7,862 nt of DNA from positions 1 through 7,862 of the forward strand of contig CAYQPF010000197.1 in assembly GCA_964419225.1 (NCBI GenBank), read 5' to 3'. The notes under the pieces are model-generated. The model was not told where the DNA came from and ran no database searches. It was given only the letters and a program-made list of their open reading frames with translations. The position numbers and the translations under genes were made by a program. The stretch comes from CAYQPF01 sp964419225 (GTDB lineage Bacteria > Cloacimonadota > Cloacimonadia > Cloacimonadales > CAYQPF01). Of the stretch, positions 1-5,253 are shown one piece after another. How positions within the stretch are numbered: the first letter of the stretch is position 1; every line of letters begins with the position of its first letter.

Positions 1-627
1 GACTTGTATTATGGTCAAACTGATAAAGACAGATTAACCTATATCTGCCAATACCTGTCAAATTATTGTAACATCAAACTGGAAAAATATGAAGAAGCTA
101 TCACCTGGTTCGAGGGTGTTATCGCGAACCCGCCAAGTTATGCTGACTCGGTTTATGCCGTCATTGACCTGGGTTACACCTACCTTTTAATGCAGGGAGA
201 CACCAGAGGTAAGAGCAGTTATGTCGGACAATTTGCCAATCTCAAACCTGCATCAAAGAAAGAACATCTGGAAACCAGAGAGAATCTTCTTTCCACTCTT
301 TTCCATGGTAAAAAGAACAAAGAAACAGGAAATGAAGTCAACATACCCAAAGTCCTGACCTTAGCTCAAAACTATCCTAATCCGTTCAATCCGATCACAA
401 CCATTGAGTTTGGACTGCCGTCAGAAAGTAAAGTCAGTCTTGCTATCTACAACATCAAAGGGCAGTTAGTCAAGACTCTGCTCAATGAAACCAAACCTGC
501 AGGACATCACAAAATCATCTGGGACAGTAAAAACACCTCAGGACAGAAAGTATCTTCCGGTATTTATTTCTACCGCATCAAAGCAGGTAACAAAGTACTT
601 AATAAGAAAATGCTTCTACTGAAGTAG
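1..627 (+). CDS. TPR-like secreted protein with C-terminal sorting (FlgD-Ig-like/Por) domain, 5'-truncated
   Basis: The reading frame is open from the first base, so only the C-terminal ~208 residues are present and the true start lies upstream. The TTG at 4-6 is in frame but has no visible ribosome binding site. Residues ~10-65 are helical and TPR-like (KYEEAITWFEGVI, then a LGYTYLLMQ helix). A charged, Lys-rich linker (~80-112) leads into a beta-rich C-terminal domain (~118-207) that begins LAQNYPNPFNP and ends in SSGIYFYRIKAG...KKMLLLK. This is the signature of type IX/Por-type C-terminal sorting domains in the Bacteroidetes-related superphylum. By family knowledge, that domain sends proteins through the outer membrane to the cell surface or medium, so an extracytoplasmic location is likely. 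The cargo function is unknown because the N-terminal part is missing. Two stop codons follow in tandem (TAG TGA), then a hairpin terminator 28 bases on. The sorting-domain call is strong; the TPR call is weaker. Confidence 0.88.
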   Translation, partial: DLYYGQTDKDRLTYICQYLSNYCNIKLEKYEEAITWFEGVIANPPSYADSVYAVIDLGYTYLLMQGDTRGKSSYVGQFANLKPASKKEHLETRENLLSTLFHGKKNKETGNEVNIPKVLTLAQNYPNPFNPITTIEFGLPSESKVSLAIYNIKGQLVKTLLNETKPAGHHKIIWDSKNTSGQKVSSGIYFYRIKAGNKVLNKKMLLLK

Positions 628-654
628 TGAAGAGTTAAGAGATAATAGATAATC

Positions 655-689
655 AAAAGCAGGGCACGAGAAATCGTACCCTGCTTTTT
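655..689 (+). terminator. Rho-independent terminator of the sorting-domain gene
   Basis: A perfect 10-bp stem (AAAAGCAGGG at 655-664 with CCCTGCTTTT at 679-688) continues, after one C/A mismatch, into a further 4-bp stem (ACGA/TCGT). It is capped by a GAAA tetraloop at 670-673 and ends in a run of five T (685-689). It sits 28 bases after the stop codon. The A-rich left arm gives four T on the other strand, so it could also stop transcription arriving from the convergent restriction-modification gene. Confidence 0.9.
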
Positions 690-721
690 ACTCAGACAAA
701 TAAAAATTTGCACCTACAATC

Positions 722-774
722 AAACTGACCCCCGACACCTGGCACCTGGCACCTGACCTCGGGGGTGAGTTTTT
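722..774 (+). terminator. Second hairpin with a repeat-filled loop, possible bidirectional terminator
   Basis: AAACTGACCCCCGA (722-735) is complementary to TCGGGGGTGAGTTT (759-772) except for one G/G mismatch, giving a 13-of-14-bp, GC-rich stem. The loop (736-758) consists almost entirely of 7-nt CACCTGG/CACCTGA repeats. Five T (770-774) follow the stem on the + strand. On the - strand the 3' arm ends in only three T. The stem-plus-T-run geometry fits a terminator or a barrier between the convergent genes. The large loop makes it less classical than the hairpin at 655-689. Confidence 0.55.
735..755. repeat. 7-nt tandem repeat, three NCACCTG units
   Basis: Three consecutive heptamers ACACCTG, GCACCTG, GCACCTG lie inside the loop of the hairpin at 722-772. 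They are the reverse complement of the CAGGTGY heptamers at 7667-7694, so the same repeat family occurs in opposite orientation at the two ends of the window. Confidence 0.85.
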
Positions 775-817
775 CTCCTAACCTAACACCCAATACATAA
801 CCCCTAACACCTTCTCT

Positions 818-835
818 ATCTGCGTCATCTGCGTT
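818..835. repeat. Two-copy 9-nt repeat ATCTGCGTY
   Basis: ATCTGCGTC (818-826) is followed directly by ATCTGCGTT (827-835). It is short but has the same 9-nt period as the GTCCATNNN array 45 bases downstream. Confidence 0.7.
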
Positions 836-879
836 CTATTAAGCGTCCCTTTCACTCAGTGCCTTTCCCCATTTCCTCA

Positions 880-924
880 GTCCATTCTGTCCATATAGTC
901 CATCAAGTCCATGGAGTCCATTCC
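880..924. repeat. Left GTCCATNNN array, five 9-nt units
   Basis: GTCCAT recurs at 880, 889, 898, 907 and 916 with an exact 9-nt period. The variable trinucleotides are TCT, ATA, CAA, GGA and TCC. The array ends 10 bases from the stop codon of the restriction-modification gene. A second five-unit array in the same orientation lies at 4526-4570, and the two 45-nt arrays agree at 38 positions by eye. The 9-nt period is a multiple of three, so translated frames give a repetitive peptide, but nothing indicates that it is coding. Confidence 0.9.
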
Positions 925-934
925 CCTCTGACAC

Positions 935-3900
935 CTATTTCAAAACAGATGCCTCTACTTCCTCATAAATGGAATCAATCTTCCTCTGATACTCTATTGT
1001 CTTGCTCAAAGCCGTTACAATTCGGCAATAATGTACAGGATCCTCTAACCGCATATCTTTTCTGTCTTTCAAATACTTGTGTAAAACTTGGTATCCCCCA
1101 ATGTGATAATTCCACACTTCCGGGAGGATTCCCTCAAAATATTTGTCTTCATTTATCCTGATTTGTCCAAGAGTCTCATCATAACTAACCTGCTTTACCA
1201 GATCATTATCTCCCGTTCCCTGATACTTGGCAATTGGTGGATTTAACTCTTCACTCTTCATTAAATGGAATTCTGCAATCGCTTTGCCATATTCGGACAT
1301 TTGAAGCAATAATTTATTATCTTTTGTAATAGGAATTCGGGGAAAATCCATTTTAAGATGCTCGGAATATTTGATTCTATAAATAGTACTATAAAGAATA
1401 CCGTAGATATAATAAAAAAAGACATCAATAGGAGTATTAGAATTTGAGAGCATTTTTAGCACACTTTGACTGATATTATACGGTTCCTCTTGGTCATGAA
1501 ATAAATCTTCTTCATTAGTACTTGAACTCAAGCGAAGGGGAAATATATATGCATCTGCATTTGCAGTCTCTAAAACATGATAATCTGTAACTTGTGAACA
1601 TATCAATACATGTGAGAAATCAATCTTTACTGCTCTATTACAAACTAAACCCAAGTTTTCATGTAACATATGTTGCATAACTTCTAAACGCGGTCTCTCA
1701 AGAAAATCATTAGTACTTACTGGATAGTATATGTAACGAGTATCGAATGGTCGATATAGAATTGTCTTAACATTATTATAACTAATATCTGAATTAATCA
1801 AATATTTTTGTGCTTTGATAAAACTATTCACAGTAGAATTTGTCTTTAACTTGTATCTAATCTTGGCTGTCTCAATATCAATTTTTGAAAATGCAAGCAA
1901 AGAATTCATTAGAAGATGTTTAGATCTATTGATTGCTACTTCATCTCTTGAGGTAACGATGCCAACACTTTTTATAGGAAAAATATCTGTTATTTGCAAC
2001 CAACAATGGTAATGTTCATTGTCTTGAGAAATTGGTTTAAACATATAAAATGGTTTATTGGGGTAAATAGAAGTATAATTTTTCTGTTCAAACATAGCGT
2101 TATCTAACCAAGAATATTTTTCCGCCCTAACTCCTAATAAATCTTTATGATAAACCCCTTTTTTAGACAATTTTGACTTTATCATGAGAATGATTGAGAC
2201 TCCTTGTTTGATATAAAAAACATTCTCATCTTTGGAACCATTTTGACATTTTCTTTGTTTCTGGCTACTACCGTGTAAATCCAAAATAAAAATTTCATCA
2301 AATGTATTTAGTAAACTTTGTCTCATCCCTTTGAAAGTAACATTGTCAATATAGCTGTGGTTCGTAACCATACCTACAACACCTTTCCCGGCTTTGTGAA
2401 TCTTCCATTGAGCAAAACGAATAAATTTAACATAGTCATCTTGAAGCATTTTAGGATTTCTCTCTCCTAAGGGTTGTTCATCGACTTTGAAGTAACTTTG
2501 GGCTCCATCCATATCTTGTTTAAGAAGTTGTTCTGTCCACTTGTTAACATTTTCACTTTTTCCATTATAAGGGGGATTCCCAAGAATTACCAGCACAGGC
2601 TCATTTTGTTTTACCTGATTTGCCAGTTCACATTCTTCTGTTATCTCATGTGTAAATGGTATATTTAATTGCGGAGGTAAGTCTTGCTCCAGAGTGTTAG
2701 TCAGATACAATTTAAATCTCTCATCACCTTCCATTTCATAACCGAGTTCATTCAAGAGATAACTGATCTTCAAATGGCCAACTGTATAAGGAGCCATCAT
2801 TAGTTCTAAGGCGTAAAAATGAGGTAAAATATGGTTCTTAATGAATTGATGCACACTTCCTGTACCGTATTTCTCACTATGCTCCTGTACTGCAATTTTT
2901 ATCGCTTCTGCCGGAAAAGTGAGAGTACCTGCCGCAGGGTCAAGCAAAGTAACACTGCTGTCTGCTAAACCATCTGCAAGATTGAAATGTGTTTTAAGGA
3001 TTGAATGAATAGATTTTACTATGTAATGAACTACCGATTCAGGTGTATAATACACTCCCTGCTTTTTTCTTAATTCTGGATCATACTCAGTGAGGAAGGT
3101 TTCATAGAAATGGATAATCGGGTCACTGCCTTTACCTTCCTTATAATAAGTGTGTAGGATGGTTTGAATGTCTGTTACACAGAGAACTTCTGCAATATCA
3201 TCTATCAAAACTTCCATAGCCTTGGGTGGTTCTTCATAAGAAATGAATTTGAAGATACTTTTTAGTACACCTAATGTGCCTGGAATATATTTATAAATCA
3301 ACTCTCTGTTAAATTCTCCTGTTGCTTTCGTTCTGGCTGCAAATATGCCATAAGTAAGGGTTTGAGCATATAAATCAGCGAACTGTTCCTGAGTCAGATT
3401 ATTTATCAGAAGCTTTTTAAAAGACTCATAAAATCCAAGCAGTACTTTCTTCCCTTGTTTCTGTTCTTCTGCTATTTCAAGCGAAATTACTTCATCTCTT
3501 AAGAAACGGGTTCGTTTGGCTAGTTCAACCGCTAACGCTTTTGGTGTGGTTATAGCAGGTAAAGAAAAGGAGAAATATCTTTCCAGAAGCTTGATCAATT
3601 CTTCAGCTTTTTGCAAGGGTGGTGCAGACTTAAGGTTTAAGGCTTGGAAAGAGCTGGCTATCGTAGCCATACAAACAAATTGTCCATCTTGGTATAATCT
3701 GAATTCATAAAAGTTAGTCAGAATTACATTGGGAAACACTCCCAAGTATCGTTTAAGCTGTTCGGATACGGAAACAGAGTCAAGATACATTACACTTGGT
3801 GCTTTGGCTTCTATATATCCTGTGATTTTATGTTTTCCATTCCAAACTCTGAAGTCAGGATTACCGGCTTCAGTTGCTTTAGGCAGAATAGTTATATCAA

Positions 3901-4039
3901 TTCCTTTATTATTATTGGTCTCAGCAAAAGCAAGTAACATTTCCCTTAAATGACCATAAAAACTTTCTTCTCGGGCATCTCCCTTGTCAATGGAACTTTG
4001 TAATTGTTTTAGATATTTTGACAGAAAATCAGTATTCAT
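935..4039 (-). CDS. Single-polypeptide restriction-modification enzyme (type IIG / type ISP-like N6-adenine methylase with nuclease)
   Basis: This complete 1034-aa enzyme probably methylates adenine and cleaves DNA at a specific site. Residues ~25-120 form a PD-(D/E)xK nuclease: NPDF with D62, then GYIEAKAP with E77 and K79. A helical linker follows. The methylase core starts at ~305: motif X-like KKQGVYYTPESV (~325-336); S-adenosylmethionine motif I LLDPAAGT (365-372); and catalytic motif IV GNPPYNG (487-493), typical of gamma-type N6-adenine methylases. Conserved blocks of the type ISP-like C-terminal specificity region follow: YRPFDTRYIYY (762-772), FLERPRLEVMQHML (779-792), YSEHLKMDFPRIPI (891-904) and VWNYHIGGYQVLHKYLKDRK (975-994). 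True type ISP enzymes are about 1500 aa with a helicase between nuclease and methylase. No helicase motifs are visible here, so a type IIG-like architecture fits better. Recognition site unknown. The start overlaps the stop of a short leader ORF (ATGA) and has only a weak GAGAG six bases upstream. The specificity half (about 1300-2350) is visibly more AT-rich than the flanking genes, which is compatible with horizontal transfer. No separate specificity, methylase or controller gene adjoins it. Confidence 0.9.
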   Translation of the reverse strand: MNTDFLSKYLKQLQSSIDKGDAREESFYGHLREMLLAFAETNNNKGIDITILPKATEAGNPDFRVWNGKHKITGYIEAKAPSVMYLDSVSVSEQLKRYLGVFPNVILTNFYEFRLYQDGQFVCMATIASSFQALNLKSAPPLQKAEELIKLLERYFSFSLPAITTPKALAVELAKRTRFLRDEVISLEIAEEQKQGKKVLLGFYESFKKLLINNLTQEQFADLYAQTLTYGIFAARTKATGEFNRELIYKYIPGTLGVLKSIFKFISYEEPPKAMEVLIDDIAEVLCVTDIQTILHTYYKEGKGSDPIIHFYETFLTEYDPELRKKQGVYYTPESVVHYIVKSIHSILKTHFNLADGLADSSVTLLDPAAGTLTFPAEAIKIAVQEHSEKYGTGSVHQFIKNHILPHFYALELMMAPYTVGHLKISYLLNELGYEMEGDERFKLYLTNTLEQDLPPQLNIPFTHEITEECELANQVKQNEPVLVILGNPPYNGKSENVNKWTEQLLKQDMDGAQSYFKVDEQPLGERNPKMLQDDYVKFIRFAQWKIHKAGKGVVGMVTNHSYIDNVTFKGMRQSLLNTFDEIFILDLHGSSQKQRKCQNGSKDENVFYIKQGVSIILMIKSKLSKKGVYHKDLLGVRAEKYSWLDNAMFEQKNYTSIYPNKPFYMFKPISQDNEHYHCWLQITDIFPIKSVGIVTSRDEVAINRSKHLLMNSLLAFSKIDIETAKIRYKLKTNSTVNSFIKAQKYLINSDISYNNVKTILYRPFDTRYIYYPVSTNDFLERPRLEVMQHMLHENLGLVCNRAVKIDFSHVLICSQVTDYHVLETANADAYIFPLRLSSSTNEEDLFHDQEEPYNISQSVLKMLSNSNTPIDVFFYYIYGILYSTIYRIKYSEHLKMDFPRIPITKDNKLLLQMSEYGKAIAEFHLMKSEELNPPIAKYQGTGDNDLVKQVSYDETLGQIRINEDKYFEGILPEVWNYHIGGYQVLHKYLKDRKDMRLEDPVHYCRIVTALSKTIEYQRKIDSIYEEVEASVLK

Positions 4040-4080
4040 AATAGTCTCTCAATTTTAACATTAGGATAATAGTTCTTCAT
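4036..4080 (-). CDS. Putative 14-aa leader peptide translationally coupled to the restriction-modification gene
   Basis: On the minus strand an ATG at 4080-4078 opens a 14-codon ORF reading MKNYYPNVKIERLL. Its TGA (4038-4036) overlaps the ATG of the restriction-modification gene as ATGA. It is preceded by GAGGTGG (4090-4084), three bases before the ATG. This is a much better Shine-Dalgarno than that of the long gene, and nearly the same as the one used by the response regulator at 4768-4774. I infer that ribosomes load here and reinitiate at the enzyme start, which would set its level. Alternatives are a chance ATG, or an N-terminal extension separated by a frameshift. The enzyme's N-terminus (MNTDFLSKYLKQLQ) looks natural by itself, which argues against the frameshift. 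No similarity to a known peptide is claimed. Confidence 0.5.
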   Translation of the reverse strand: MKNYYPNVKIERLL

Positions 4081-4097
4081 TTACCACCTCAGATTTT

Positions 4098-4125
4098 ATT
4101 ATCTAATTACAAGTTTCAATGTCAA
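4098..4125 (-). promoter_or_regulatory. Sigma70-like promoter of the restriction-modification gene
   Basis: On the minus strand a perfect -35 TTGACA (4125-4120) is followed, after 16 bases, by GATAAT (4103-4098), which matches the -10 consensus at five of six positions. The predicted start is around 4090-4092, so the mRNA would begin almost at the leader ORF's Shine-Dalgarno, with a very short untranslated region. This is a sequence match only. If the host uses the Bacteroidetes-type promoter consensus, the significance drops. Confidence 0.6.
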
Positions 4126-4138
4126 GTGTTTTGTAATT
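4105..4138. promoter_or_regulatory. Inverted repeat bracketing the -35 box, candidate operator
   Basis: AATTACAA (4105-4112) and TTGTAATT (4131-4138) form a perfect 8-bp inverted repeat with an 18-base gap. The left arm lies between the -35 and -10 boxes of the restriction-modification promoter, and the -35 itself sits in the gap. A third TGTAATT follows at 4140-4146, in the same orientation as the right arm. The arrangement fits a dimeric repressor or controller site. The AT-rich composition makes chance occurrence possible. Confidence 0.4.
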
Positions 4139-4252
4139 CTGTAATTGTATCACAAATGAAATTCGCTAGTGCTTTTTAAAATGCAAAAATTGACATAGGA
4201 TATTTTTGCCATTTTCCCTTGAAATATTTTCTAAATTCGTCTAATTTTTCCA

Positions 4253-4290
4253 ACTAGCTTCTCTTTAGCTCCTTACTAGCTTCCCTTTAG
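4253..4290. repeat. Direct repeat ACTAGCTTCYCTTTAG, two copies
   Basis: ACTAGCTTCTCTTTAG (4253-4268) and ACTAGCTTCCCTTTAG (4275-4290) differ at one of 16 positions and are spaced 22 bases start to start, about two helical turns. No known element is recognised. Confidence 0.7.
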
Positions 4291-4464
4291 GTACCATTAT
4301 GTCAAAATATAAAATATGTTGCTACACCATTTCAAAAATATAACCATCAATACATCACTTTTATGTCTCTATTCTGTCTGTATAAGTAGCTTCATTTTCT
4401 AACTAACAATTACCAATTCTCAAACAGAATAAACCCTGCGGGTTTCAATAATTTCCCCTCTCTC

Positions 4465-4497
4465 ATTAATAATTAATAATTGATAATTAATAATTAA
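4465..4497. repeat. AT-rich 7-nt tandem repeat (ATTAATA)
   Basis: Four heptamers, ATTAATA, ATTAATA, ATTGATA and ATTAATA (4465-4492), are followed by a partial ATTAA. The array is flanked by two CCTGCGGGTTT motifs (4435-4445 and 4504-4514). It has the same 7-nt period as the GC-rich heptamer repeats elsewhere in the window. Confidence 0.85.
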
Positions 4498-4525
4498 ATA
4501 CTGCCTGCGGGTTTTCACTTTTCCT

Positions 4526-4570
4526 GTCCATTGTGTCCATATAGTCCATTAAGTCCATATAGTCCTTTAG
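4526..4570. repeat. Right GTCCATNNN array, five 9-nt units
   Basis: Units start at 4526, 4535, 4544, 4553 and 4562 with an exact 9-nt period. The trinucleotides are TGT, ATA, TAA, ATA and TAG; the last unit is degenerate (GTCCTT). Orientation and unit number equal those of the left array at 880-924. The final unit forms part of a small palindrome, GTCCT-TT-AGGAC (4562-4573). An ORF crossing this array (about 4532-4761) is judged spurious. Confidence 0.9.
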
Positions 4571-4630
4571 GACGTTTAATGTTTTGCCCAAAAATGAAGA
4601 ACATAAGTATAAGACAATATCATTGTACAA

Positions 4631-4660
4631 ATATCAGCACCACTGCTGATATATCAGCAC
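4631..4660. promoter_or_regulatory. Three-half-site palindromic element upstream of the CheY/CheA operon
   Basis: ATATCAGCA (4631-4639), TGCTGATAT (4644-4652) and ATATCAGCA (4651-4659) are three copies of one half-site in alternating orientation. The first two form a 9-bp perfect inverted repeat with a 4-base gap. The last two merge into the perfect 16-base palindrome TGCTGATATATCAGCA (4644-4659). The two same-orientation copies are exactly 20 bases apart, about two helical turns. The element ends 116 bases before the response regulator start. It resembles a cooperative operator, or a switchable hairpin if transcribed. There is no T-run, so a terminator is unlikely. The binding protein is unknown. 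Confidence 0.5.
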
Positions 4661-4776
4661 TATTTCCATATCCTATTCGGCAACATCAACCACAATCATT
4701 TGTCTTACAACCAATTAGCCAATTTGCTAAACTTTGGCATACCGCGTGTATATATAAATAACAGATGGAGGTGGCT

Positions 4777-5253
4777 ATGAAGATTTTATTTTTGGATGAC
4801 GAGTATCCGATTTTGGAGAGTTTAAAGTATGCATTCATGCCAACACCTTATGAGTGCCGGTACATTCAATATCCTTTAGAGGCAATGGAGCTTTTACGCA
4901 CAGAGCATTATGATATACTAATCACAGATTATAATATGCCGAAGCTGAACGGAATAGATATTTTGAAGAATGTCAAGAATGAAGGCATAAAAACAGAGGT
5001 AATCATTATCACAGGATTTGCTGATGTCAACAATGCCATTGATGCTGTGAATTATGGAGCATATGGTTTTTTCAGAAAGCCTTTAAACATAAATGAGCTT
5101 TTGAAGACAGTAATGCAATTTGAAAAGCAAAAGAATCTTGATATTACGAAGAAAGTTGATACCAAAAAACTGCAGGAAGAATACAGAAAATTAAAACGAA
5201 CCTATAACGAATTGAAGCGTTCTTTACCTCAGAAAAAGGGGGAAACAAAATGA
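4777..5253 (+). CDS. CheY-like response regulator with C-terminal coiled-coil tail
   Basis: This is a 158-aa cytoplasmic receiver protein, expected to take phosphate from the kinase encoded next. Residues 1-~115 are a complete receiver domain: acidic pair D7/D8 (LFLDDE), phosphoacceptor D51 (LITDYNMP), switch T79 (IIITGFAD), K101-P102 (FFRKPL). About 40 residues beyond a standard CheY form a Lys/Glu-rich, probably coiled-coil tail (KKLQEEYRKLKRTYNELKR) with no DNA-binding or enzymatic domain, so the output is probably through protein contacts. I chose the ATG at 4777 because GGAGGT (4767-4772) lies four bases before it and the protein then begins MKILFLDDE, as receivers do. An in-frame ATG at 4765 would place the Shine-Dalgarno inside the gene. 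The stop (5251-5253) overlaps the kinase ATG by four bases (ATGA), indicating one operon with coupled translation. The receiver call is firm; a role in motility specifically is inferred from the neighbour. Confidence 0.93.
   Translation: MKILFLDDEYPILESLKYAFMPTPYECRYIQYPLEAMELLRTEHYDILITDYNMPKLNGIDILKNVKNEGIKTEVIIITGFADVNNAIDAVNYGAYGFFRKPLNINELLKTVMQFEKQKNLDITKKVDTKKLQEEYRKLKRTYNELKRSLPQKKGETK

Larger units (their letters stand above)
628..934. other. Repeat-rich convergent intergenic region
   Basis: This 307-base stretch between two convergent genes contains no convincing ORF. It is a mosaic of short repeats: the terminator hairpin at 655-689; a second inverted repeat at 722-772 enclosing three 7-nt CACCTGG-like units; two copies of CCTAACACC (782-790 and 803-811); two copies of the 9-mer ATCTGCGTY (818-835); and five 9-nt GTCCATNNN units (880-924). 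A partial CCTCTGACACCT motif at 925-936 runs into the stop codon of the restriction-modification gene. The right part is strikingly C/T-rich on the + strand. Confidence 0.8.
4081..4776. other. Long divergent intergenic region
   Basis: No convincing gene lies between the restriction-modification leader and the response regulator. The stretch holds, in order: the minus-strand promoter and inverted repeat (4098-4146); a direct repeat (4253-4290); the small hairpin AAACCC-TGC-GGGTTT (4431-4445), part of which recurs as CCTGCGGGTTT at 4504-4514; an AT-rich heptamer repeat (4465-4497); the right GTCCATNNN array (4526-4570); small palindromes ACAAT-ATC-ATTGT (4614-4626) and TTGTACAA (4623-4630); a three-half-site palindromic element (4631-4660); and the response regulator Shine-Dalgarno GGAGGT (4767-4772). 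I could not find a clear plus-strand promoter for the kinase operon. Confidence 0.75.

Noticed and set aside
880..924. CRISPR array
   Set aside because: The repeat unit is 9 nt with 3-nt variable parts. There are no spacer-sized gaps and no cas genes.
859..1161. Plus-strand ORF of 100 codons opening in the GTCCAT array
   Set aside because: Its repetitive N-terminus is just the translated 9-nt repeat, and the rest is antisense to the conserved C-terminus of the restriction-modification enzyme. No ribosome site is seen.
4190..4212. Plus-strand TTGACA at 4190-4195 as a promoter for the signalling operon
   Set aside because: No acceptable -10 follows at 16-18 bases, and the site is nearly 600 bases from the operon.
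4749..4760. TATATATAAATA as the -10 box of the CheY/CheA operon
   Set aside because: It lies only about 7 bases before the Shine-Dalgarno. The nearest -35-like TTGGCA (4734-4739) is too close, and TTGCTA (4724-4729) is poor, so no convincing promoter could be assigned.
4531..4761. Plus-strand ORF of 76 codons before the response regulator
   Set aside because: It starts inside the right GTCCATNNN array at a non-ATG codon, has no Shine-Dalgarno, and runs through the palindromic element. It shows no protein-like features.
4765..4776. Upstream ATG at 4765 as the response regulator start
   Set aside because: It would place the ribosome binding site GGAGGT inside the coding sequence. The ATG at 4777 has ideal spacing and gives a typical receiver N-terminus.
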